Part shown: positions 17,190 through 26,425 of the stretch, piece after piece | Numbering within the stretch: the stretch's first letter is position 1 | Layout of the letters: the number at the start of each line of letters is the position of its first letter | Source of the DNA: Metabacillus sp. KUDC1714 | Lineage (GTDB): Bacteria > Bacillota > Bacilli > Bacillales > Bacillaceae | Direction of reading: 5' to 3' | Length of the DNA: 64,000 nt | Assembly: GCF_014217835.1 (NCBI RefSeq) | Contig: NZ_CP055263.1 | Span: forward strand, 4,839,501 to 4,903,500 | Notes under the pieces: generated by a model | The model's database searches: none | What the model saw: only the letters and a program-made list of their open reading frames with translations | Told to the model about the DNA's origin: nothing | Translations under genes and position numbers: made by a program

Positions 17190-17353
17190 ATCTTTGGTTA
17201 TTATAATAGTATAAAAGCATAAACAAAAAAGACTGTTCGGTGCCAGAACACCAAACAGTCACACAATAGCTAGGTTCCCTTCAAAGGGGATCGGCGATGT
17301 TGGCAAATAACTCACCCTATCGCGCTTGTATGCTAAAGGGTGGGTTATTTTTT
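17190..17353 (+). repeat. Structured 160-bp repeat, copy 1 (tandem hairpins with terminator)
   Basis: Three hairpins in a row: GACTGTTCGGTG with CACCAAACAGTC, GTTCCCTT with AAGGGGA, and AACTCACCCT with AGGGTGGGTT followed by ATTTTTTG, which is a plus-strand terminator. A second copy is at 32341-32503 and a shortened relative of the last hairpin at 62204-62245. Both full copies lie beyond the last immunity gene of an LXG locus. It could encode a short RNA or be a double terminator. Confidence 0.7.
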
Positions 17354-17519
17354 GTCTCTAAACGATAGCGAGTAGTATGTGTGATTTTATTATTTATTAT
17401 GCCGATGCAACTTACCATTATGAGTTCTTGATTAATATAATTTGCTAATTCTATTAACTTTAGATATCAAAAAACCTTGAAAGGCATATTGCCAATAAAG
17501 GTCTGATTTTACAATTTAG

Positions 17520-17975
17520 TTATTTTACTTCTTCGAACCATGAATCAAAAATATCATCAGGTAATAGTTCGTTATCATTCGTATAAACTAAATCATATTT
17601 ATATTTTCCTTTTAAATTATTTTGTTTTACATTATAATACAATTTCATTTCTGTAGGCATTTCTTTATTGAACTCTTCACATTTTTTATGGATAAGCTTT
17701 AAATTTTGATTACCAATTCTTAGTGCAGCCTTCAGTCTTTCTCTTGAAACATCGTAAACTTGATTTTGTTGACTATCTAATTCTTTTGTAGCATCATTTA
17801 ATTGATGTTTGTGGACAATCTTTCCGTTAATTCTATAGAAAAAATCAAAAACATACATTTCGGGTTCATATGAACAATAAATAAAAATTTCATCTGCTTT
17901 ATTTTCGACATACTCTAAACAAATAGCCACCATGTCTGTTTGTAATTCTGAAAAATAATCCTCAAATACCCTCAT
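17520..17975 (-). CDS. DUF600-family (YezG-like) immunity protein
   Basis: 151 residues, acidic and soluble. EDYFSELQTDMVAICLEYVE, ADEIFIYCSYEPEMYVFDFF and the C-terminal YTNDNELLPDDIFDSWFEEV are typical of the YezG/DUF600 family, which neutralises YeeF-type LXG nucleases. It starts 10 bases after the stop of LXG toxin 2, whose tip is a YeeF-like DNA/RNA endonuclease, so the pair matches. The toxin reading frame is broken while the immunity gene is intact, as expected if protection against sister cells is still selected. Confidence 0.85.
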   Translation of the reverse strand: MRVFEDYFSELQTDMVAICLEYVENKADEIFIYCSYEPEMYVFDFFYRINGKIVHKHQLNDATKELDSQQNQVYDVSRERLKAALRIGNQNLKLIHKKCEEFNKEMPTEMKLYYNVKQNNLKGKYKYDLVYTNDNELLPDDIFDSWFEEVK

Positions 17976-17985
17976 ATAATCACCC

Positions 17986-19892
17986 CTAGTTCTCTATACT
18001 TGTGAACCTCATACGACCATCTATTTCATATTCTATATCAAAACTGCTCGGTCTTAAACTATTTTCTTCGTATTTAACTTGAACATTAACTGAAACATCT
18101 TTTCCTTCTTCTATTGCTTTAGCCCAATGATTTTCTAACTTTTTATATTTACTCAAATTAACGCTACTTGATTGAGAAACAAGATTATCTAAATCTGGAG
18201 AGCCTCCAAATCTATCTGCAGCTAAGTGCCCCGCATGGTCTCCTGGTTCTTTTCCTGGTGTATTGGACTTATGCGGTAATCTATTATCACGTTCTGTTAA
18301 TTTTAAGTCATCTGCATTAAATTCGGTTAGTCTTCCTGATTCATCTGTTTTATATAAATAATCATATTCGCCTGCTTGATATTTAATATTGGGTTTTAAT
18401 TTTCCACCCTTAATTATGTGACTTCCGTCTTTAATAATATCATCTACAGCCCCACTAACTCCCTTAACATCTTCAACAGTACCCTTACCACCACTCAAAG
18501 AAAACCTCGACAAAACCCCATCCAAAACCTTCTTAACCGCTTCAGTATCCAACACATTAAACGGGATCTTTATACACTCACCATTTAAACTATAAGCCAA
18601 ATTGTTATGATCATTCATTTCATTCAACAATACGTGAATGCCGCCTCTTACTTCACCAATGACGTAATTAACATGTGATTTTGTCTTCATAGTAAGTTCA
18701 TGAGCTTTATCAATTGTCTTATCAAGAACAAGATTCCTATCTTGTAAACTCGGTGTTTTCGGTCCACGAACTATCGGCTTCGCTCCACCTGCTAGAATAC
18801 TAGCTAACCCTATACTACTCAACCAATGCTCCTTTGAAAAGCTTTCTTCTGGATTTATCGCTCCATTTCCTAGGTCAAGTGTTCCCATGCTTATGTAATT
18901 CACAAAATCATACGGGGAATTCATCGCGACATGGGCTCTGTCTTCCATCCCTTGATACATTGATTTAGCTGTATCAAATGATCCTATAGTTAGGTAATTT
19001 CCGAAGTCGTATATGGAATCAAATTTCTTTTCGTTCCGAGCTTCTAAGCCATCCCAAAAGTCGTTTCCCATTTCTATGAAGCTATGTATCGATTTTTCAA
19101 TTGGGTTTAATTTTGCAAATTCTGCTTGTTCCCTTTCTCTAGCTTCGATCTCAGCTTCTATTTCTGCTTGTTGTTTTCGGACCTCTTCTTGGTTCTTTTT
19201 GTATGCTAAATAATTGATTGTTTCTTGTTCAGCCTGTGCTTTTAATTGATATACATCACTTGCTTTATAGGCTGCTGAATTGAAATGAATCGGTGAGATT
19301 GTGTTACCTTGACGAGATGCCTCAATTAATTTCTGAAAAAGAGTGATGACGTATTGCTCATCACCTTCTGATAACTTGTATTCTGATGTTAAATCATGGT
19401 CAAGCTGATTGACAGCTTCAATGGTGTCTTTTCGGTCTTTATCTGTTTTTCAATATAGTCATCGAAGCTATTTGTTGAAAAGGCGTTAAGGGAAATGAGG
19501 TCATCAATCCTGTTAAATATCCTTTGCAGTTCATCCTGTTGGATAGTGACCATTTCTTTTTGGTTTCTTATGTGATGCACGAGTTCATCTTCAAGAAATG
19601 GAAGGTGGACTACTGTATTGCCCGATAGATTCTTCTCTTCTGTACTTCCTTGAATTCCATTTAAAAATGCGATGTGTCGATCTGTAAGGCGGAGCCAGGC
19701 TTCTATAACATCGATTTGGGCTTGGTAAAAGTTCTTGATGGCATCAGCTCCCTTGCCTTTGAACTGATCATCTAGATTAACGATGTCATTGCATTTTCGT
19801 TTTACCTGTTCAAGCTGCTCACTTAGATTTTTATATTCTTGTGATCGATCTTTTATTGTATGTATAAATGATTTTGTATCCAATACTTTCAA
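17986..19892 (-). pseudogene. LXG-domain toxin 2 with Endonuclease_NS_2-type tip, frameshifted
   Basis: The N-terminal part (start TTG 19892 by alignment to toxin 3) and the C-terminal part are in different frames. Compared with toxin 3, one T is missing in a T-run near 19445, and the first frame runs out at 19389. The downstream frame is intact to 17986 and ends in a non-specific DNA/RNA endonuclease tip with YQAGEYDYLYKTDESGRL, PGKEPGDHAGHLAADRFGG and NLVSQSSSVNLSKYKKLEN, where DHAGHL is the catalytic-type motif. The upstream GGAGG found in toxin 3 is replaced at the junction, so translation signals are lost too. Either a pseudogene or a phase-variable or sequencing slip; two defects favour decay. 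Confidence 0.85.
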
Positions 19893-19927
19893 ATTGTCCT
19901 TTGCACATGTTGCCTGGAACAACCAGC

Positions 19928-20470
19928 ACCTTCACTAAACCGCAGGTACAATCTATTAACCAATCCAAGGTACTGTTCGAAAATAAATTCATTAGACTAT
20001 GGATTGATCATGTATTGTGGACAAGTAACTATATAACAAGTGCAACAACAGCAGGCGCGTAGGATCAGAAACAGGTACTAAATAGGCTTTTGAAAAATCA
20101 GAAGGATATTGGTAATGCTATTAAGCCATTATACGGAGAAAAAGCTGGGAACAAACTGACAGATTTACATAAGGAGTATATTGTTATTGTGGGGAAGATT
20201 GTAGACGCAGCTAAACAAAGAATGGTATAGAAATGCTGATGAAATAGCAACTTTCCTTAGCAATGCCAACCCCTTTCTGAAAAATGAAGATCTGAAAAAA
20301 TTGATGTATATGCATCTGAAATTAGTGACAAATGATTTATCTGGAAGCTTAGCAAAAGATTGGAACACAAGAATCGTTTCAATTGATGAAGGGGTTTCAC
20401 ATATAATTGTCATGGCAGATACTATCTCTATAGGAGTGGAGAATCAGTATCCTGATAAGTTTAAAAAATA
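19928..20470 (+). pseudogene. Decayed conserved hypothetical gene, interrupted
   Basis: The plus strand reads QVQSINQSKVLFENKFIRLW, then an in-frame TAG at 20060, then VLNRLLKNQKDIGNAIKPLY and, after a frameshift and deletion near 20225, WYRNADEIATFLSNANP, LKKLMYMHLKLVTNDLSGSL and KDWNTRIVSIDEGVSHIIVM. This is the layout of a conserved 170-180 residue Bacillaceae protein of unknown function. One nonsense codon and one frameshift make it non-functional. It abuts the broken 5' end of LXG toxin 2. Confidence 0.65.
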
Positions 20471-20473
20471 ACC

Positions 20474-20508
20474 TTAAAAATCCCCAGCATTATGTTGGAG
20501 ATTTTTTC
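20474..20508 (+). terminator. Terminator after the decayed gene
   Basis: AATC-CCCA and TGGAGATT pair with a TTTTTT tail, directly after the old stop codon. The bases from 20509 to 20801 hold no gene. Confidence 0.55.
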
Positions 20509-20801
20509 ATTATGGTAGTGAAAAAAATTTCACGAATGTTATTTAGTATGAAAAGGCAAATAGATTTAGGTCGCAGAAAAGAAGTTTTAACAAGTAATAT
20601 CATTTCGCGGAAAAAATTTTTTCTGTGATATCAAGACGTTTCTTACCATCTTAGAATTCTCTCGTTCACTAATAGGAGCTGCCTTTAATCATTTGTTGTA
20701 TATCTTATACATACTTATAATACCATTTTTCTGATTGTTACAATCCCTAACCAGTATGTGCCGAGAAGTTACCATTACTTAATTTGCACCTGCCACCGTT
20801 T

Positions 20802-21761
20802 CTATTTATGTGACCAATTAGACACAGGTGGTTCATTAAACCAATTTTTCCTTATTAATAACTTCAGCCCTTTCTCTGAGTAGTCTTCAACCATTTTGAT
20901 TAGTTCCTTTAAAGAATCTATATGATCCTTTTTATAACTGGATACCACTGCATTTTGTAAATTGCTTATACTTACTGAATTTAGGAACATTATTAAGTTT
21001 GCCATTAATTTATCTGAAAAAGGTGATTCCTTTACTTTATTAACGTGAGCCTCTAGTCCAGTTGTAGTTGGAATTCCATTTTCTCTATAGATATCTGATA
21101 ATGTGGCTGATTGATAAAATGCTAACTTTTTCCCATCTAGTATAAATTTCTTTGTGTCCATATCCTCTACGACTTCAGAAAAACCGATACAAAGAGCAAC
21201 TCCAACATTGTTACATTGAAGGGAACTGAACATATTTGCCAATTCTACCGCATTAAGTGGCCGTTGTTGAGTTGATGCAACTTTGAATAGTTTCCCATCC
21301 CTTTCATCTGCTTTTTTGTAAGAGAAGGAATTATTTTGTAATAAATCTTTATCATTAAGCAATTTTAATAAAGAAAAATCTAATTGAATTACATCATTGA
21401 GTAGGTTTTTATAAAAATTTTTTACTTTATAATCTGTTAATTCAACATATTGAGAAGCAAGTTCTCGCAATCCATTACTCGTTATATGCTTTAAGATTTC
21501 TATAATTAATTGGTCTGAAAATAGCTTTGTTGTTGAACTATATATATCATTTTCCCTGAAGAACGGTGTATTTTTATAACCTTCGTCAGACAATAATTGA
21601 GTAGCCTCTTGTTCTTGATATGTAGAGATTTTATATATTTCATTTAAAATATTCCTTAAGTCAGTATCCTCAGAAGTTTCACTAAGATATTTTAATAATA
21701 AATTGATCATGTTTGAACTTGATTGTAAGTACCAAAGGAAACCTAATTCATTTACGTTCAT
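20802..21761 (-). CDS. DUF3231 family protein
   Basis: 319 residues made of two related halves, each an all-helical bundle. NELGFLWYLQSSSNMINLLLKY, FSDQLIIEILKH, PLNAVELANMFSSLQCNNVGVALCIGF and the C-terminal NWFNEPPVSNW place it in DUF3231, a family found widely in spore formers. A relative with longer ends lies at 50265-51317. The family resembles ferritin-like bundles but no metal ligands can be claimed. It is monocistronic, with TAAGGAGGATAAAA before the ATG. Confidence 0.8.
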   Translation of the reverse strand: MNVNELGFLWYLQSSSNMINLLLKYLSETSEDTDLRNILNEIYKISTYQEQEATQLLSDEGYKNTPFFRENDIYSSTTKLFSDQLIIEILKHITSNGLRELASQYVELTDYKVKNFYKNLLNDVIQLDFSLLKLLNDKDLLQNNSFSYKKADERDGKLFKVASTQQRPLNAVELANMFSSLQCNNVGVALCIGFSEVVEDMDTKKFILDGKKLAFYQSATLSDIYRENGIPTTTGLEAHVNKVKESPFSDKLMANLIMFLNSVSISNLQNAVVSSYKKDHIDSLKELIKMVEDYSEKGLKLLIRKNWFNEPPVSNWSHK

Positions 21762-22213
21762 TTTATCCTCCCTAAAGATCCAATTTCTTTTTTTAGTTTG
21801 TCAAAAAAATTCTTGATTATTCATGAATCAGTATGTTGCTTTGAAATAAAGTTTGATTAAAGTAACTCTATACACCTCGATAAAAGAGCAAATAGAAAAA
21901 GCGTGTTTTGAAAAAAGATTGATTATTTCTGTGATCATTATTCATCAAAGCGCCTTTCGAAATGGAGTAACAGATTAGTTATTTGCTTCATCTAATGAAA
22001 AATAAAGACCCTTTCGAGTATTACCGAATTATGTTCTCTGCAAAAAAAAGGGACAGCTTTACTAGAACCAAATGAAGTATTACAAAAAGCATTTAAAGAA
22101 GCTTCAAGATTACCTACTAAATAAAGAACACTTAACCAAGGAAAGGAAATGTTAAATTAATCATTAATTTGACATTTCCTTTAATTTAACAAAAGGGGAG
22201 AATTTGGTTTAAC
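21762..22213. other. Degraded sequence
   Basis: No intact gene. Near 22040-22125 a short plus-strand stretch (GTALLEPNEVLQKAFKEASR) looks like the end of a protein that I cannot assign. The next 100 bases lead into the azoreductase remnant. Confidence 0.4.
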
Positions 22214-22580
22214 ATGGCGAAAGTTCTATACATTACTGCTAATCCATAATCAGTTGAAAATTCAGTTAGTCATAGAGTAGGGCAAGCTTTTCTGCAAGCT
22301 TACTGCCATTCTCATACAAATGACGAGATTAGAGAAATAAATCTATATGAAGAAGACTTTCCAATAATAGATTACGATGTCCTTAACGGTTGGGGAAAAA
22401 TAAGTAAAGACGGTATTTCTTTTTCAGAATTGAATGAAATAGAACAACAAAAAATAAATGCTTTAAATACATTTACAGACATGATAGCCAACGCTGACAA
22501 GTTATCCCTTTATTATTCAATTGACTCAAAAATCTGTCACAGGCCAAGTTTTTACAATTGATAATGGCCAAATACTTTGA
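22214..22580 (+). pseudogene. Chimeric remnant: azoreductase start joined to a short-chain dehydrogenase end
   Basis: ATG 22214 behind AAGGGGAG reads MAKVLYITANP, then a stop (TAA 22247), then a continuing frame with AFLQAYCHSHTNDEIREINL, YEEDFPIIDYDVL and IANADKLSLYYS, the start of an FMN-dependent NADH-azoreductase. The usual P-x-x-N core is missing. Within a few bases the sequence continues as KSVTGQVFTIDNGQIL and stop, the typical C-terminus of a short-chain dehydrogenase. Two genes were fused by deletion and then decayed. Confidence 0.65.
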
Positions 22581-22603
22581 AGCTTAAATTTCCCCATAAT
22601 ATT

Positions 22604-22642
22604 AAACACCCTTCTATGGGTATACCAAATAAGAGGGTGTTT
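22604..22642. terminator. Terminator between msrAB and the upstream remnant
   Basis: AAACACCCTT and AGAGGGTGTTT pair around a long loop; usable in both directions. Confidence 0.5.
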
Positions 22643-22711
22643 AGAATGTTTTACAATCAACTATATTTTCCTATGTAATGTTAGCTTGGCCAAGATATCC
22701 TTATAGAATTT

Positions 22712-23662
22712 TCAAGTGAATAAATGTGAATATTCCCCATAGCCCTCTTCCTCTAATTTATTTTTTGGAATAAACTTTAATGCAGCGGAATTTATACAAT
22801 ACCTTAATCCACCATGTTCTTCGGGTCCATCTTCGAAAACGTGTCCTAAATGAGAGTCAGATTTAGTACTTCTAACCTCTGTACGTCTCATTCCGTAAGA
22901 TGTGTCAACTTCTTCTTTAATTTCACTTATCTTAATAGGTCTGGTAAAACTTGGCCAACCACAACCTGAGTCATACTTATCTAAAGAACTATACAATGGT
23001 TCACCAGAAATTATATCTACATAAATTCCATCCTCTTTATTATCCCAAAATTCATTATTAAAAGCGGGCTCTGTGGCATTTTTTTGAGTAACGTTATATT
23101 GAAGAGGGGTTAGTTTATTGATCACTTCTCCATATCCGCCCCTCCAATTGTCTCTAATAAATGAATTTCTGCCAGACCCCTCTTTGTAAAGGTTGTAATG
23201 AAAAGGGTTTTTCTTGTGATATTTTTGATGTTTCTCTTCAGCTGGATAAAATACTGTAGCAGGTTTTATTTCAGTAACGATTGGTTTCATAAATTTATTA
23301 CTGTTTTCTAATTCCTTTTTGGACATTTCCGCCAGTGCTTTTTGACTTTCAGTGTGATAAAATATGGCTGTTTTATAAGAGCTCCCTCTGTCGTTAAATT
23401 GTCCATCCGGATCAGTTGGATCTATTTGTTGCCAGTACAATTGCAATAATTTTTGATATGGAAATTTTTCTGGATCGTATGTTATCTGTACTGCCTCATA
23501 ATGTCCAGTTTGATTTGAACATACTTCTTCATATGTTGGATTTTCTTTATGACCTCCCGTATATCCCGATATAACGTCTATTATACCCGGTAACTCTTCG
23601 AAAGGTGAAACCATGCACCAAAAACATCCACCAGCAAATGTAGCCTTTTCAGTAGTATTCAT
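22712..23662 (-). CDS. msrAB: Fused peptide methionine sulfoxide reductase A/B
   Basis: 316 residues. MsrA occupies residues 5-160 with the catalytic GGCFWC motif near residue 12; it reduces the S-sulfoxide. MsrB occupies 170-310 with [24 protein letters not shown] and RYCINSAAL, whose cysteine is catalytic for the R-sulfoxide. The fusion order A-B is common in Firmicutes and lets one protein repair both isomers of oxidised methionine. Start ATG 23662, preceded by a GGGGG ribosome site. It is monocistronic. Confidence 0.95.
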   Translation of the reverse strand: MNTTEKATFAGGCFWCMVSPFEELPGIIDVISGYTGGHKENPTYEEVCSNQTGHYEAVQITYDPEKFPYQKLLQLYWQQIDPTDPDGQFNDRGSSYKTAIFYHTESQKALAEMSKKELENSNKFMKPIVTEIKPATVFYPAEEKHQKYHKKNPFHYNLYKEGSGRNSFIRDNWRGGYGEVINKLTPLQYNVTQKNATEPAFNNEFWDNKEDGIYVDIISGEPLYSSLDKYDSGCGWPSFTRPIKISEIKEEVDTSYGMRRTEVRSTKSDSHLGHVFEDGPEEHGGLRYCINSAALKFIPKNKLEEEGYGEYSHLFT

Positions 23663-24231
23663 TATTAATAACCCCCTACAAGTTGTAGATTTTCAACATA
23701 ATTAAATTTGTATGATATTTTTTGCAATATGTTATTTAAGTTTTCCACCATTATGTTTATTTGACATCTTAAATACTGGAGGAAAGCTCAGAAGAAAATG
23801 GTTATTAATTTTCTTCGCTATTTATTATTAATTTTCCCTCTCAATATAACTGTTATTCCATACATATTTAACTGTTATTTAGTTCAAAAAAACATTGCCT
23901 ATTTATATAAATAAAAACTCATCTATGTATAAAGACTTGTGTTGCCTTTTATAAGCTCACGTTTTTTGGGGGAGTAGCATCTTCTTTTGTCATTTTAATA
24001 TTTACGTATGGCATGAATATTCTTTCTTTCAATATTATTTTAATGGAGAACTTACCATGTTTGGTACTGGATCATATTGAATTCCGCTTAATAGAAACAT
24101 TGCTCCAATTAGTACTAACTGCATAAATAGCAGTAAGATAACTAAAGTCGAAAAGTAAACATAGAAAAAACTTTTAAATTACTTAAACACCAGATTCTTC
24201 AAAGTAGCTATTTTCTAAGTTTTCATTGAAC
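23663..24231. other. Intergenic, 569 bases
   Basis: No supported gene. On the minus strand near 24050-24170 a hydrophobic frame with STLVILLLFMQLVLIGAMFL has no start codon with a ribosome site; it could be the remains of a small membrane protein following the germination operon. Confidence 0.4.
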
Positions 24232-25329
24232 TTAATACTCAGAGCTTTTAAATTTGCTTTTACGTAGGGAATAAATGATAAATAAGATTGGAATGTAGCT
24301 ATATATAAAATAGAAACCTACCTCTGAGGTGAATTTCCTTAGTGCATCTACTTTCAGACGGTCATCAATAAAGATGCTACAAAGTAATATGAATAGCACA
24401 ATCGGATATAATGATTTCCTTGGTTTAATTTTCGTTATTTTCTTTAAGATCCTCGTACAACACCAGATTGGAATACAGACGGTTGGAAGTATAACCAAAA
24501 GCCAAGTAAAGATAAAAATAAATTCAATTCGCATGATAAAAGGAATTTCAACAATCTTAATCATGGCTAATGTCGGCCATAATGTATGCTTAAGTTGACC
24601 TTGGCTAAAATAAACGAAGGTTATTAATGTAGCTAATAGATATATGAAAGTTGTAAATGCTAATGCTCCATGTGCCCATTTTGCAGATTTAGAAGGGTGC
24701 TTAATAAATGGGAAGTAAATCAACAAGGACTCAAACCCAATAAATATAAGGGAAGATGCTTTAGAGGATTGAGCTATTTCCAGAATTGAATGGTTAAAAA
24801 CCGGCATTAGGTTTCTAAAATTAGCATATTGTAAAGGAAAATATAACGTTAACAGAAGAATAGAAGGTAGAACCACTCCTAGGAAGCTTAATCCCGTCAA
24901 TGTTCGGAATCCTCCGGTAATGATATAAATGATTAGACATGCTAACCCTAGGCTAAGCTCCCAAGTTTTGATCATTGGGAATACCCATACCTGTATAACT
25001 TCGATATAAGTACGAAAAACGGTAAGAGCCAAAAGTAAAAAGTATCCAATTACAATAATCGATAAAAAATTCCCGGTTTTTTCACCAAACGAAATTTGAT
25101 GTATTTTTAACAAGTCTTTGGTAGGGTTACTAACCATTTTTAGTATCATCCATAATATAATATGAAGGCTTAGACCAGTGATAATAACTGAGATCCATGA
25201 ATCATGTCCAGCATTTTCAATAATCGTATTCTGAAAGCTCAGAAGACCAATTCCTGTTTGAGAGGAGTGTATCAAAAAGAAAACAAAAAAAGTAGAAACT
25301 AAATAGTTTTCTTTATTATTTTGCTCCAC
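24232..25329 (-). CDS. Spore germinant receptor subunit B (GerAB family permease)
   Basis: 365 residues with about ten membrane helices of the amino-acid/polyamine/organocation fold. FFVFFLIHSSQTGIGLLSFQ at the start and ETYIEVIQVWVFP- and ESLLIYFPFI-type blocks mark the GerAB/YndE family, which binds the germinant in the spore inner membrane. The start is GTG 25329, whose G overlaps the last base of the gerC stop codon, so translation is coupled. Last gene of a three-gene receptor operon. Which germinant is sensed cannot be told. Confidence 0.92.
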   Translation of the reverse strand: MEQNNKENYLVSTFFVFFLIHSSQTGIGLLSFQNTIIENAGHDSWISVIITGLSLHIILWMILKMVSNPTKDLLKIHQISFGEKTGNFLSIIVIGYFLLLALTVFRTYIEVIQVWVFPMIKTWELSLGLACLIIYIITGGFRTLTGLSFLGVVLPSILLLTLYFPLQYANFRNLMPVFNHSILEIAQSSKASSLIFIGFESLLIYFPFIKHPSKSAKWAHGALAFTTFIYLLATLITFVYFSQGQLKHTLWPTLAMIKIVEIPFIMRIEFIFIFTWLLVILPTVCIPIWCCTRILKKITKIKPRKSLYPIVLFILLCSIFIDDRLKVDALRKFTSEVGFYFIYSYIPILFIIYSLRKSKFKSSEY

Positions 25330-26396
25330 TATCCATTCACTCCCGTCTGGAGAAAGTTTATCTTCGTTTCAATTTCAAATTCTAAATTTGGGTATTGATC
25401 ATTAAAGCTATCTTGAGTCCAATCCCGTTTTTCACTTCTAACTAAATCTCCAAATCCCACAGGATCTACTTGTTCCTCTTTAAACTCTTCCAATAATTTT
25501 TCAATTTTTGTGCTTAATTCTTTTTCGATCTTTTTAGATAATTTATCTACATCTTTCTTTTTAGAAAGATCAAGAGACCTTGGGTAATCTTTAATATGAG
25601 CAAACAAATCAAGTTTAATTTTCACCTGTGGCTTTTGATGAGTATTTTTAATGGAGACTTTTCGTTTTCCATACATAATTTTTAGAAAGATTTTCTCTTT
25701 CTGTTCGCTGATGAATTCATAAGTACCACTAATATTTTTGTCTTTAATGATCTTAAAGAGGAACGCTTCCCTATCCTGAAGGAGCATCATCAATTTGTCA
25801 CCCTTAAAAATTCCTAAACCATCAACCATTATCTTCTCAGATTCATAAATGGTTAAGACCGGCAAGTAAACATCTTGCCCAGCACCATAGTATTGTTTTA
25901 ATACTGTATGAATGTTCGTTTGTGGCGTATTCCCGTATGTTATATTTTGTTCAATTACATCAGAGAGATAAAAGGGTGGAAATCTCATAGAAAGATTAAG
26001 GACTTCAGCAGCCTCCTGCTTTGATATTGCCATTTTTGCATTGCTTTCTATGATTGGATCTCTGACAAGCGTACCAATTAAATCTTTAATGCCTTCTTTT
26101 GCAAAAGGTTCTCCCATTAATATTGTTCTTGTTTTTCCAATTGCAACAGGGTGTGGTACTTGTTGCGTAAACGTCGTAAATATTCCATTTACAGTTTCGG
26201 ATTTTGCTGTAAGAAGCTTTACTGGTGCCTCTGCTGGTTTTTCATAATGAACATGGAAAGAGGCGCTCCCTTTTATTTTATCATCTTCAAGATCATAGCC
26301 TAATGATTCAATTATTTTTAAATCCTCGACTATTTTATTCCTAGAGCATCCTACTATTAACAACAGGACACATAGGATTTTTAAAATTTTCATCAT
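25329..26396 (-). CDS. Spore germinant receptor subunit C (Ger(x)C lipoprotein)
   Basis: 355 residues. A signal peptide with lipobox LLLIVGCS places the modified cysteine near residue 17. Ger(x)C blocks follow: EDLKIIESLGYDLEDDKIKG, AIGKTRTILMGEPFAKEGI and SKKIEKELSTKIEKLLEEFK near the end. It is a lipoprotein of the spore inner membrane, needed for receptor assembly. I use ATG 26396 with AAGAGG upstream; a TTG nine bases earlier is the alternative. It lies 24 bases after subunit A. Confidence 0.9.
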   Translation of the reverse strand: MMKILKILCVLLLIVGCSRNKIVEDLKIIESLGYDLEDDKIKGSASFHVHYEKPAEAPVKLLTAKSETVNGIFTTFTQQVPHPVAIGKTRTILMGEPFAKEGIKDLIGTLVRDPIIESNAKMAISKQEAAEVLNLSMRFPPFYLSDVIEQNITYGNTPQTNIHTVLKQYYGAGQDVYLPVLTIYESEKIMVDGLGIFKGDKLMMLLQDREAFLFKIIKDKNISGTYEFISEQKEKIFLKIMYGKRKVSIKNTHQKPQVKIKLDLFAHIKDYPRSLDLSKKKDVDKLSKKIEKELSTKIEKLLEEFKEEQVDPVGFGDLVRSEKRDWTQDSFNDQYPNLEFEIETKINFLQTGVNG

Positions 26397-26425
26397 GGCC
26401 CACAACCTCTTGAAAAAGAAATAAG

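Noticed and set aside
17190..17353. Idea that the 160-bp repeat is a T-box or riboswitch leader
   Set aside because: It stands downstream of genes in both copies and lacks the T-box or known riboswitch core sequences.
24046..24170. Hydrophobic minus-strand frame after the germination operon, a possible small fourth receptor protein
   Set aside because: No start codon with a ribosome site and stops on both sides; too weak to call.
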